A program made the position numbers and the translations under genes. This document shows, one piece after another, positions 8,532-15,971 of a stretch of 40,414 bases of DNA (positions within the stretch are counted from its first letter, which is position 1; each line of letters starts with the position of its first letter). Source of the DNA: Planctomycetaceae bacterium (GTDB taxonomy: Bacteria; Planctomycetota; Planctomycetia; Planctomycetales; Planctomycetaceae). Location: contig JAKFUG010000088.1 of the NCBI GenBank assembly GCA_021732785.1, positions 1-40,414 of the forward strand, in the 5' to 3' direction. The notes below the pieces were generated by a model. The model did no database searches, was not told the DNA's origin, and worked only from the letters and a program-made list of their open reading frames with translations.

Positions 8532-9686
8532 ATGTCCGATTCGCCGTTTCAAGATCTGCGTGACCTGCGTACCAAATCGTCCGGCACCGAAATCTTCGAT
8601 CGTCTCGCCACGGTGCTGCGGGAGCGCAAGGATTATCACAAACTGTTCGATGCCCTCTGCTTGCAGAAGAAGCAGGCGATGGGCTTGCCGCTCGGCAAAC
8701 CGACATCGTTCGAAGATGTCCCCGCGGACCGCCGCGATGAATTCGAAAAGACGTACATGACTGCCGCGCGGGAAGTCGGCCAGTTGTTGCTCGCCGATCA
8801 CAAGCCGTCGCAGGCGTTCATCTATTTCCATGCGATCCGCGAGACGCAGCCGATTCGCGATGCCGTCGAGACGTTTGTCATCCCGCGGGAAACGAGCGAA
8901 GCCTCGGAGGAAATGCTCGAGCTGGCATTGTTCAAAAACGTGCATCCCGTGAAGGGTGTGCAGATCATGCTGAAGACGCATGGGACCTGCAGCACGATCA
9001 CGGCTCTCGATCAAGCCTTCGCGCGCATGCCCCCGGAAGACCGTACGGCGTGTGCCGCGCTCATGGTGCAGACGCTGCATGGCGAACTGCTGGGCTCCGT
9101 GCAGCGCGAAGTCAGTCAGAAGATGCCGTTCGCCCCGCCGGCAAAGACACTGCGGGAACTGTGTGCCGGCCGTGAATGGCTGTTCGCGGAAAACAACTAC
9201 CACATCGATGTGTCCCATCTGCACGCCACGGTGCGGTTCGCGCGGTCGTTGTCCCCCGGATCGAAAGAACTCGACCTGGCGTGTGACCTCACCGAGTACG
9301 CCAGCCAGTTGGCCCCGCAGTTTCAGTATGCCGGCGAGCCACCGTTCCAGGATTATTACCCGGCTCACCGTGAGTTCTTCAAAGTGCTGATGAATGACGA
9401 CCGGGACGCCGCGCTGGGTTACTTCCAGAAGCAACTCGCCGCGGAACCCGATCCGCCGGATCAGGCCTTGATTGCTTACGTGATCGTCGACCTGCTCGTG
9501 CGCATCGATCGGTTCGCAGATGCGGTTCCGATTGCAGAACAATATCTCCTCACTGGCGACGAAGACTTCGCCGCCGCCTTCAGCGAGTTGTGCGAAAAGG
9601 CCGGTCGCTTCGATGTCCTCGAACGGACCGCCGAAGCGCGGAACGACCTGGTGACGTTTGCCACGGCCCTGGTTCAACAAGTGTGA
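8532..9686 (+). CDS. Conserved-looking helical protein, function unknown
   Basis: This gene encodes 384 residues, cytoplasmic (no signal peptide or membrane segment). The predicted structure is almost wholly helical and resembles degenerate TPR-type repeats, especially near the C-terminus (AALGYFQKQLAAEPDPPDQALIAYVIVDLLVRI, then DAVPIAEQYLL). A conserved-looking core contains NYHIDVSHLHATVRFAR and FQDYYPAHREFFKVL. No catalytic motif was recognised. It follows the PSP1 gene by 30 bases with ACAGGAAG upstream as a ribosome site, so a shared function is plausible. Its TGA stop (9684-9686) lies inside the left arm of the palindromic repeat at 9683-9753. Confidence 0.65.
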   Translation: MSDSPFQDLRDLRTKSSGTEIFDRLATVLRERKDYHKLFDALCLQKKQAMGLPLGKPTSFEDVPADRRDEFEKTYMTAAREVGQLLLADHKPSQAFIYFHAIRETQPIRDAVETFVIPRETSEASEEMLELALFKNVHPVKGVQIMLKTHGTCSTITALDQAFARMPPEDRTACAALMVQTLHGELLGSVQREVSQKMPFAPPAKTLRELCAGREWLFAENNYHIDVSHLHATVRFARSLSPGSKELDLACDLTEYASQLAPQFQYAGEPPFQDYYPAHREFFKVLMNDDRDAALGYFQKQLAAEPDPPDQALIAYVIVDLLVRIDRFADAVPIAEQYLLTGDEDFAAAFSELCEKAGRFDVLERTAEARNDLVTFATALVQQV

Positions 9687-9753
9687 GCGGCACGGCGCTA
9701 GCCGCCGTTCTTCTCTGCTGTCTGGAACCGGCGGGTAGCGCCGTGCCGCTCAT
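9683..9753. repeat. GTGAGCGGCACGGCGCTAGC palindromic repeat (copy 1)
   Basis: Two arms of about 28 bases with a short TTCTCTGCTGTC-type loop form a near-perfect hairpin. The same arms and loop recur at 22136-22197. Here the left arm contributes the TGA stop of the 8532-9686 gene. The hairpin may act as a transcription terminator or mRNA stabiliser, which is inferred from position only. Confidence 0.85.
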
Positions 9754-9791
9754 GAAATGCGTTTGTTTCGCAAGTGAATACGGTTGAGTTT

Positions 9792-10607
9792 ATGGCCGAG
9801 AACGATTCCACGTACAAGGCGACGAATCGGGCGGCGTGGGATCGGCTGGCGGAGGGCAGCCCGTTTTCCAAAGTGGCCACCGACGAAGAGTGCGCGAACC
9901 CACTCGGCACGCTCGACAGTCGTGGATGGTTGCCGAAGAGTGTGGCGGGACTCGACGTCCTCTGTCTCGCCGCCGCGGGGGGATGGCAATCGATTCTGTA
10001 TGCGACCGCCGGGGCGCGGGTCACCGTGGTCGACATCAGCCCCGGGATGTTACGGCTCGATCACCGGGAAGCGGATCGCCGCGGGTTGACGCTGCGGACG
10101 CTCGAAGCCTCGATGGATCATCTTTCCGCGTTGGACGAGGCGAGCTTCGACATCGTCCATCAACCCGTCAGCACGTGCTACGTTCCCGACATCGCCGCGG
10201 TGTATCGCGAGATTGCCCGGGTCACGCGCGATGGCGGCATCTACATCTGCCAGCACAAACAACCGGTCTCGTTGCAGATCGCCCAGCGCGATGCGCGGGA
10301 CCGTTATGTCATCGGGCTGGAATACTACCATCAGGGACCGTTGCCGCCACTGGAAGATCGTTCCTATCGTGAGCGCGGGGCGACCGAATTTCTGCACCGG
10401 TGGGACCAACTCGTGGGGGAGTTGTGCCGGTCGGGGTTCGTGATTGAAGACCTGCGCGAACCGAGCCGGGCCGATTACAAAGCCGCCCCCGGTCATTTCG
10501 GACACCGCGGCCGATTCGCCCCGCCGTATGTCCGCATGAAAGCCCGCCGGTCACCACGTGTGCAGCCCGCGACCACAACCTCAACGCTGTGGTTGCCGGA
10601 AGCGTGA
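9792..10607 (+). CDS. Class I SAM-dependent methyltransferase, substrate unknown
   Basis: The protein has 271 residues from ATG 9792. The SAM-binding Rossmann region is visible as GLDVLCLAAAGGWQSILYA (motif I) and VTVVDISPGMLRLD (motif II acidic residue), followed by FDIVHQPVSTCYVPD (motif post II/III) and YREIARVTRDGGIYICQHK (post-motif). It resembles UbiE/Methyltransf_11 enzymes, and the acceptor cannot be told. A GTG at 9774 would add six residues; the ATG was preferred. It lies between a palindromic repeat and the convergent large secreted protein gene, so it is probably transcribed alone. Confidence 0.85.
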   Translation: MAENDSTYKATNRAAWDRLAEGSPFSKVATDEECANPLGTLDSRGWLPKSVAGLDVLCLAAAGGWQSILYATAGARVTVVDISPGMLRLDHREADRRGLTLRTLEASMDHLSALDEASFDIVHQPVSTCYVPDIAAVYREIARVTRDGGIYICQHKQPVSLQIAQRDARDRYVIGLEYYHQGPLPPLEDRSYRERGATEFLHRWDQLVGELCRSGFVIEDLREPSRADYKAAPGHFGHRGRFAPPYVRMKARRSPRVQPATTTSTLWLPEA

Positions 10608-10618
10608 TCGTGGGGGCT

Positions 10619-13267
10619 TTACGATCGCGGCGTAGTTACGGTGGGATCGCTCGGATGATCCGCGGATTGGCCGATCGTCCATTGATAGTTCATGATTCGC
10701 CGGCCGCCGTCCTGTTCGAGCCGCAGCCACAACGTTTTCCCACGCAGTTTGGCCGCATTCGGCAACCGATAGAACTTGCGGTCTTCACCCTGCCCCAGCT
10801 TGGTGAGCAGAAGTTTCTGCCGACGTTCACCCGGCACGAACAACGTGCAACGGAAATCGAGCACTTCGGGTGGCGAAGTCCGATTGGTCACAATCTGTTC
10901 GATTTCCAGGCCGCCGTCGGGAAGTTCCGTTTCGTTCACTTTGATGGTGACGTCATCGGTTCCCACCTGGTACGGACGGTAGACGCGAAACCGCCGCGGA
11001 CGATCGCTGACGATGTCGAAATCGAGGATCGTCATCTGCGAGCCGAGCCGCGCATTCTGTGGCAGCTTGATGTACACCGGCAATCGAAACGCTTCACCGG
11101 CGGCAAGCTGAATCGGCCATTCGCGCGCGTCGGCTTCCCACTCGTTCGGCAGGATCAACGTCATCTTGCCACTCACGCCTTGCGAGAACGTGTTGACCCC
11201 GACAATGGCGTCTTTGTGATCGCCGTACTCACTTTTCATCCGGCCATTTTCGTATTGCGTGGTGATACGCCAACGGGCGACGGCTTCGCGACCGCCGCAA
11301 ATGAAGATCGGCAACGTTCCCGCTTCGACGGTTTGCTCGCCGGTTTTGGGATCGGACGATAAGGGCGTGCGATGGCCCCACACATCGAGCGCGTACGGTT
11401 GATCGCCAAAGTACAGCGATTCCGACACCGGTGCCGAATTCCAGATGGCGACGATCGCTTCTCCGTCGCGGATAAACACGGCGTTCGGTGTTCCCTTGGC
11501 GAGGATGAAGCTGCCGATGTATTCCGCGTCCTGCAGGGCCAGTGTCGCCGTTCTCCATGTCAGAAAGAGTTCCGCGGGAGCACCGTTCGGCTGGAGCAGA
11601 CCGGAACGGGGATGAAAAATATCGGTCGCAAAGATGGCGGGGGATTTCCGGACCTTCGCCGCAATCAGTGCTTGAGCCAACGCTCCGGCGCGGGTCGAGA
11701 TGTCTTTATCCGGCAATGTGGAAAGGCGAATCGTTTCCCAGGTGGCCATGCGGCGGGTCGCCAGCTTTCCCGTTTCGCCAGCCCCACTCGTATCGCCATG
11801 ATGATTCACCGACAAAAAGGCCACCGGAACGCCGGGAGGCAGCGGGTCCTTCGCATTCCACGGAATGCCGACCCGCGCCACCATGCTGATCCGCTGGATT
11901 TCCTGCCGTACGGTTCCAATGGTGGCCGGTAATGACGACAGTCCGCGAAAGCTGGTGTCATTGTCGCCGCCGAGTTGCCAATCGTGGACGTTCGAAGAAA
12001 ACCGGGCGATCACCGGTTCGAGGCTGCTCTTCCAGAAGCCGGTCGGCAAGTTGAAAACTTCGCTGACGCCTTGCCAGTCGCGCGCGAACTTGACGCGAAT
12101 GGCTGGCGGGGGCTCGCTCAGGACGCCGACCGAGCGGACGCCGACGGACGACAAACGATCGAACATCGTGGCGACTTCACCGGCTTCCTGAGGGGTGTCC
12201 ATCCGTGCGACTTGCCACAACGGATACTTCACCCAGTTGATGCCGGCTTGAATGGCCACTTGCGGTAATTCTTCCCGCTGGGCCTGGGGAATTTCGTTGG
12301 TGAACGACCAGCCGAATTCGCCCGCGGCGCGAACCTTCTCCTTGGGAACGAGTTCCACCACAGCGACGGTGGTTTGCTGCTGGGCTACCACGCGGTCGTC
12401 GCGACGGAGCACGGCTTCGACCTGATAAAATCCCTCCGGTTGCTTGTCGAGGTTCCACTCGACCGTCTGCGGCGACGATGGCGCTGCGGGGCTTCCCCCT
12501 TCGGCATTCGCACCGTCGGCTTCCAGAAGATTCATCGAGTTCGCCAGCACCGTGGAGTTGGCGTCGCGTAGAAAATACTCCAGCGTGTATTGATGACCCG
12601 CATCCAAACCACTCACGCGGCTCGACAATTTCAGCGGGGCGTCCGGCTTCAGAAAGTGCGTGAAGAACGAACTATTCAGTTCGAGTCGCGGCATCCGCCC
12701 CAGCACCAGCTCATCGAACCAGACCTGGGCTTTGATGTCGCGGAGGTCTTCGCTCCCCGGTGCAAGATGGCATCCCAGAACCGCGAAATGGACGCTCGGA
12801 TCGGGAGTCAGGGGGCCGATCCGTACCTGCACCCATTCGCCGCCGGTATCGAGCACCGGTCGCGACAGCCTTCGTTCAATCCGTTCGCGGCGATGATTCA
12901 GCAACGAGATGGAAACCATCGCGGCATCGCGCTGGAGGCCCGCGGCCTTGACCCAGCCTTCGAGATAATACGTGTGGAGTCCGTCCACCCGCGTGGGCGG
13001 GGAATAGATCGCGGCGGCACCCCCGTTCGCCTTGATGCGCAGGCTGGCGCGGTCCCGATGCCCGACGGTGCTGTCGATGCCGATACCGACGTAGCGGGGA
13101 AATCCGGCCCCTTTGCGGCGGACCCAGTCATCCGGGTCGCCATCGAGATCGATGTCGTCCTTGGCGCTGAATTCATAGCGCACCACGGGAACCGTCGGCG
13201 ACAGCAGGGCCTCTGAATCGACCGCGGCTCCCCAGCACTGACACAGCAGCCAGCAGAGCGGTATCAT
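10619..13267 (-). CDS. Large secreted protein with beta-sandwich and TIM-barrel-like regions, function unknown
   Basis: The protein has 882 residues from the ATG at 13267, which is followed by a signal peptide (IPLCWLLCQCWGAAVDSEA). Residues of the first third form a beta-sandwich resembling a carbohydrate-binding module (YEFSAKDDIDLDGDPDDW, LRIKANGGAAAIYSPP, YYLEGWVKAAGL, VWFDELVLGRM). The middle resembles a glycoside-hydrolase-like barrel (GEFGWSFTNEIPQ, INWVKYPLW, VRSVGVLSEPP, WQLGGDND), but no catalytic pair can be assigned. The last third is again beta-rich and Ig-like. Function is inferred only as polysaccharide-related. An upstream in-frame extension to 13489 is rejected because it translates the repeat at 13391-13530 (RVVRVFRGSS). 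Confidence 0.7.
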   Translation of the reverse strand: MIPLCWLLCQCWGAAVDSEALLSPTVPVVRYEFSAKDDIDLDGDPDDWVRRKGAGFPRYVGIGIDSTVGHRDRASLRIKANGGAAAIYSPPTRVDGLHTYYLEGWVKAAGLQRDAAMVSISLLNHRRERIERRLSRPVLDTGGEWVQVRIGPLTPDPSVHFAVLGCHLAPGSEDLRDIKAQVWFDELVLGRMPRLELNSSFFTHFLKPDAPLKLSSRVSGLDAGHQYTLEYFLRDANSTVLANSMNLLEADGANAEGGSPAAPSSPQTVEWNLDKQPEGFYQVEAVLRRDDRVVAQQQTTVAVVELVPKEKVRAAGEFGWSFTNEIPQAQREELPQVAIQAGINWVKYPLWQVARMDTPQEAGEVATMFDRLSSVGVRSVGVLSEPPPAIRVKFARDWQGVSEVFNLPTGFWKSSLEPVIARFSSNVHDWQLGGDNDTSFRGLSSLPATIGTVRQEIQRISMVARVGIPWNAKDPLPPGVPVAFLSVNHHGDTSGAGETGKLATRRMATWETIRLSTLPDKDISTRAGALAQALIAAKVRKSPAIFATDIFHPRSGLLQPNGAPAELFLTWRTATLALQDAEYIGSFILAKGTPNAVFIRDGEAIVAIWNSAPVSESLYFGDQPYALDVWGHRTPLSSDPKTGEQTVEAGTLPIFICGGREAVARWRITTQYENGRMKSEYGDHKDAIVGVNTFSQGVSGKMTLILPNEWEADAREWPIQLAAGEAFRLPVYIKLPQNARLGSQMTILDFDIVSDRPRRFRVYRPYQVGTDDVTIKVNETELPDGGLEIEQIVTNRTSPPEVLDFRCTLFVPGERRQKLLLTKLGQGEDRKFYRLPNAAKLRGKTLWLRLEQDGGRRIMNYQWTIGQSADHPSDPTVTTPRS

Positions 13268-13390
13268 GATGGAAGACTCGAATCGACGGCGTCGGTCAGT
13301 TCGGTCTCTATCGGCATGTTCAGCCGAAGACTGGACGGATTGAAGTCGCGGAACGTTGTTGGCAGTTATGACGATTCCAGGAGACGGGGA

Positions 13391-13530
13391 GGAACCACGG
13401 AATACACGGACCACACGGAATGAGGCAGGAAATGCGGCGAATTCCCAGTGAAAAATGTAAGACGTTGTTCTTGCCATGCCTGATGACATCTTCCTGCTTT
13501 TCCGTGTAATCCGTGTATTCCGTGGTTCCC
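13391..13530. repeat. CCACGGAATACACGG inverted repeat pair
   Basis: Left arm 13391-13420 reads GGAACCACGGAATACACGG and continues. Right arm about 13498-13530 reads its complement (CCGTGTATTCCGTGGTTCC). The arms enclose about 75 bases. A lone right-hand arm of the same family lies at 31880-31912. No coding capacity is trusted within it. Confidence 0.8.
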
Positions 13531-13552
13531 TTCCTGCTATTGATCAAACCGC

Positions 13553-14347
13553 ATGCTGTCACGATTTCGACTGGCGATTGCCACCCGCTGTTGGGGCCGT
13601 ACTCCCTGGGAAGATTGGCCGGCCATTGCCGCCACGGGGGCCCAGGGCGTTCAATTCGATGTCCGATCCGAAATTGTTCCCGGACAACTGTCGAGCACCG
13701 GTCTCCGCGATTTCATGCACCAGCTTTCAGAAACCGGGCTGAAAGTCAGTTCGACGGTCTTCCCGTTGAAGCGTCCGCTGTACGATCAAATGGAATTGGA
13801 CCGCAAGCTGGCCGCGATCCGGACGGCGATGGAGTTCACCCATTCGCTGCGTTGTTCCCTGATGTGCATCCCGCTGGGGAAGCTGCCGCATCCCGATCGT
13901 GTTGCCGATCAACAATTGTTGCGCGAGATGCTGCAAGATCTCGCCACGTATGCGAACCATGTCGGTGTGGCACTGGCCTGGACGCCCGTGGGTGACGGCG
14001 CGGAAGACGTCGGCACGATTCTGCGCGACGTGAAAACGGGACCGATCGGCATCGACTTCGATCCCGCATACTACGCCATGACGGGGCGATCCTCGACGGA
14101 ATCGCTCCGCGGGGTGCGCGATCTGGTCACGCACGTCCAACTGCGCGACGGCGTGCGAATGCTCGACGGCGGCGGCGACGAAACCGCCCTCACCGAGGGA
14201 GCCGTCGATTGGGTGGAACTCCTCGCGCTGCTCAGCGAAATGGAATACGCCGGTTGGCTCACCGCCGTCCGCACCCGCGGCAACAACCGCGGCGAAGATT
14301 GCGTCCACGCCATCGAATTCGTCCAACGCACACTACTGGGCGGATAA
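13553..14347 (+). CDS. Sugar phosphate isomerase/epimerase-like TIM-barrel protein
   Basis: This gene encodes 264 residues. The pattern of short beta strands and helices fits the xylose-isomerase-like / AP endonuclease family 2 barrel: an N-terminal AIATRCWGRTPWEDWPAIA, then GAQGVQFDV, KVSSTVFPLKRPL, LAWTPVGDGAEDVGTIL, GIGIDFDPAYYAM-like strand (IGIDFDPAYYAM), LVTHVQLRDG and GWLTAVRTRGNN. These enzymes use a divalent metal held by Glu, Asp and His. Here Asp and His ligands can be placed in DFDP and THVQLRD, but not all ligands are certain. Substrate unknown. It is probably monocistronic. Confidence 0.75.
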   Translation: MLSRFRLAIATRCWGRTPWEDWPAIAATGAQGVQFDVRSEIVPGQLSSTGLRDFMHQLSETGLKVSSTVFPLKRPLYDQMELDRKLAAIRTAMEFTHSLRCSLMCIPLGKLPHPDRVADQQLLREMLQDLATYANHVGVALAWTPVGDGAEDVGTILRDVKTGPIGIDFDPAYYAMTGRSSTESLRGVRDLVTHVQLRDGVRMLDGGGDETALTEGAVDWVELLALLSEMEYAGWLTAVRTRGNNRGEDCVHAIEFVQRTLLGG

Positions 14348-14358
14348 CGAAGAGAAAA

Positions 14359-14400
14359 GTTTTCGCCACGAAAAGGCACAAGAGACACAAAAGGAATTCG
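14359..14400. repeat. Left arm of CGCCACGAAAAGGCACAA inverted repeat
   Basis: The arm reads AGTTTTCGCCACGAAAAGGC, continues with CACAAGAGACACAAAAGG and ends in AATTCG. Its imperfect complement is at 15910-15951. The pair brackets the small gene at 14404-14643 and the IS element. A pair from the same family, without a gene between the arms, lies at 33881-33992. Confidence 0.85.
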
Positions 14401-14403
14401 TTG

Positions 14404-14643
14404 ATGGAGTTCTTCGATGCCCCCCTGGATCACGACGAGAATTCCGATCAAACCCTATCCGAATTGGAATCGGGAATGGGCATTGATGACGAGATTCACG
14501 CCGAGTGGATTGATGAGATTCATCGCCGTGTAGCGGCCTACGACCGTGGTGAATCGATCCCTCTCGAATTCGATGAAGCGATGGAGAATCTTCGGCGAGC
14601 GCTGGCTGCACGGCGACCCTCTGAAGTGGACCCCGTTTTTTAG
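14404..14643 (+). CDS. Small antitoxin-like (addiction-module) protein, C-terminus altered by IS insertion
   Basis: This gene encodes 79 residues. The segment EWIDEIHRRVAAYDRGESIP followed by EFDEAMENLRRAL resembles the short addiction-module component family (W..EI..R......GE..., then a helix ending in LR..L), whose members act as antitoxins to ParE/RelE-type toxins. No toxin gene is adjacent. The last six codons (EVDPVF) and the stop lie inside the left inverted repeat of the IS (14622-14652). Removing the IS and one CCTC duplicate restores ...RRPS followed by TAG (15907-15909), so the ancestral protein had 73 residues. Codon 73 remains serine. The start codon sits four bases after the flanking repeat arm. 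Confidence 0.65.
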   Translation: MEFFDAPLDHDENSDQTLSELESGMGIDDEIHAEWIDEIHRRVAAYDRGESIPLEFDEAMENLRRALAARRPSEVDPVF

Positions 14644-14652
14644 ACCACGGGG
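14622..14652 (+). repeat. Left terminal inverted repeat of the IS3 element
   Basis: The sequence is an exact reverse complement of 15871-15901. It encodes the last six residues and the stop of the interrupted upstream gene. Confidence 0.95.
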
Positions 14653-14724
14653 TTAGATGGAAAGGCGTTGTTGAACGGGCGAGAACGGGGGCATCGTGGA
14701 AGGATTTCTTGGAAGGGAAAGACG

Positions 14725-15018
14725 ATGCCTCGGAAGCGGCGGTTGTTCGAGGGAGCGTTCAAGGCGAAAGTGGCCTTGGAGGCGATTCGCGGGTTGAAGA
14801 CGGTGAGCGAGTTGGCGGCGTTACACAAGGTGCATCCGACGCAGATCACGCTGTGGAAGAAGCAACTCCTGGAGGGAGCGGCGACGGTGTTCGAGTCGGG
14901 CGCGGCGAAGAAGGCAACGACGGAGGAGCCGAGTTCGGCGGAGCTATACGAGCAGATCGGTCGGCTGAAGATCGAGTTGGACTGGGTCAAAAAAAAAGTG
15001 GCCGCGGACGGTGGCTGA
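14725..15018 (+). CDS. IS3-family transposase OrfA
   Basis: The protein has 97 residues from ATG 14725 (GGAAGGGAAAG upstream is a plausible ribosome site). MPRKRRLFEGAFKAKVALEAI begins a helix-turn-helix (HTH_8/transposase_8) that binds the terminal repeats. TVSELAALHKVHPTQITLWK is the DNA-reading part. The C-terminal helix (LYEQIGRLKIELDWVKKK) is a leucine-zipper-like coiled coil used for multimerisation. The frame ends after a run of nine A residues (14989-14997), overlapping the start of orfB by 8 bases. Confidence 0.9.
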   Translation: MPRKRRLFEGAFKAKVALEAIRGLKTVSELAALHKVHPTQITLWKKQLLEGAATVFESGAAKKATTEEPSSAELYEQIGRLKIELDWVKKKVAADGG

Positions 15019-15850
15019 GCGTTGTGCGTGGATCGAGCCTGGTCATCGCGGCCTGAGCGTGCGTCGTCAGTGCGAACTGTTGGGTCTGCATCGCGCGAAC
15101 CTGTATTATGAGCCGGTCCCGGAGAGCACTGAGAATTTGCAACTGATGCGGTTGATCGATGAGGAATATCTGCGTCATCCGTTCCTGGGGAGTCGTCGAC
15201 TGGTGCTGTGGCTGGCGAGCCAAGGGTACGTGGTCAACCGCAAGAAAATGCAGCGATTGCTGCGAAACATGGGGCTTCAGGGGATTGCACCGGGACCGCG
15301 AACGACCGTTCGCGCCATAGGCCACAAGGTTTATCCGTACCTGCTGCGGGGTGTGGAGATCACCCGGCCGAACCAGGTGTGGGCCTGCGACATCACCTAC
15401 GTGCCGTTGCAGCACGGCTACCTGTATCTGACGGCGGTGATGGACTGGTTCAGCCGGTGCGTGCTCAGTTGGCGGCTCTCGAACACGATGGACGTGGAGT
15501 TCTGTTGCGAAGCGTTGGAGGAAGCGCTGCGCTACGGCCGGCCGGAGATTTTCAACACGGATCAGGGGTCGCAGTTCACAAGTCAGGAGTTCACGGGCCG
15601 GTTGGCCGCGGAGTCGATTGCAATCAGCATGGATGGGAAAGGCCGGGCGATCGACAACGTGATGATCGAGCGGTTATGGCGAACGGTGAAGTATGAAAAT
15701 ATCTATCTCAAGGACTACGCGACGGGAGCCGATTGTCATCAAGGGTTAGAGGCGTACCTGACGTACTATTGCCACGAACGCCCCCACCAGAGTCTGGCGA
15801 ACCAGACCCCCTGGCACGCCTACCAAACCACTCGCCGACGACCCCGCTGA
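15011..15850 (+). CDS. IS3-family transposase OrfB (DDE integrase)
   Basis: This gene encodes 279 residues from GTG 15011. The catalytic triad is Asp127 (ACDITYVPL), Asp184 (FNTDQGSQFTS) and Glu220 (NVMIERLWRTVKYE), with 35 residues between the last two, the DD35E spacing of IS3 and retroviral integrases. An N-terminal HTH_21 region (HPFLGSRRLVLWLASQGY) is present. The reading frame is +1 relative to orfA, not the -1 frame usual for programmed frameshifting in this family. Production may depend on the overlapping GTG or on slippage at the A9 run. The gene looks intact. Confidence 0.9.
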   Translation: MAERCAWIEPGHRGLSVRRQCELLGLHRANLYYEPVPESTENLQLMRLIDEEYLRHPFLGSRRLVLWLASQGYVVNRKKMQRLLRNMGLQGIAPGPRTTVRAIGHKVYPYLLRGVEITRPNQVWACDITYVPLQHGYLYLTAVMDWFSRCVLSWRLSNTMDVEFCCEALEEALRYGRPEIFNTDQGSQFTSQEFTGRLAAESIAISMDGKGRAIDNVMIERLWRTVKYENIYLKDYATGADCHQGLEAYLTYYCHERPHQSLANQTPWHAYQTTRRRPR

Positions 15851-15870
15851 AGACCATCTAAGAAACCCCG

Positions 15871-15901
15871 CCCCGTGGTCTAAAAAACGGGGTCCACTTC
15901 A
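15871..15901 (-). repeat. Right terminal inverted repeat of the IS3 element
   Basis: The sequence is an exact reverse complement of 14622-14652, followed by the CCTC target duplicate. Confidence 0.95.
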
Positions 15902-15909
15902 CCTCATAG

Positions 15910-15951
15910 CGAATTCTTTTTTGTGACCTTTGTGCTTTTTCGTGGCTAAAA
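15910..15951. repeat. Right arm of the CGCCACGAAAAGGCACAA inverted repeat
   Basis: The arm reads CGAATTCTTTTTTGTGACC and continues TTTGTGCTTTTTCGTGGC, an imperfect reverse complement of 14359-14400. It touches the possible upstream start codons of glpD. Confidence 0.8.
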
Positions 15952-15971
15952 CCCCTTCCTCCGAGTTCCCC

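Larger units (their letters stand above)
14622..15901 (+). mobile_element. Complete IS3-family insertion sequence, 1280 bp, with CCTC target duplication
   Basis: The ends are perfect 31-bp inverted repeats beginning TGAAGTGGACCCCGTTTTTT (14622-14652 and 15871-15901). The host bases CCTC immediately outside both ends (14618-14621 and 15902-15905) form a 4-bp target-site duplication. Inside are orfA (helix-turn-helix) and orfB (DDE integrase), as in the IS3 family. Identical ends, an exact duplication and uninterrupted orfs point to a recent insertion. A subterminal TTAGATGG is repeated inverted near each end (14653-14660 and 15853-15860). The element lies inside an older inverted-repeat unit (14359-15951). 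Confidence 0.95.

Noticed and set aside
7800-9680. A 626-codon open frame on the minus strand.
   Set aside because: It lies opposite the PSP1 gene and its partner, which have ribosome sites and recognisable protein features. The minus frame has no recognisable motif and is explained by GC-rich third positions.
13268-13489. N-terminal extension of the large secreted protein.
   Set aside because: It translates the CCACGGAATACACGG repeat (RVVRVFRGSS), and the signal peptide begins only at 13267.
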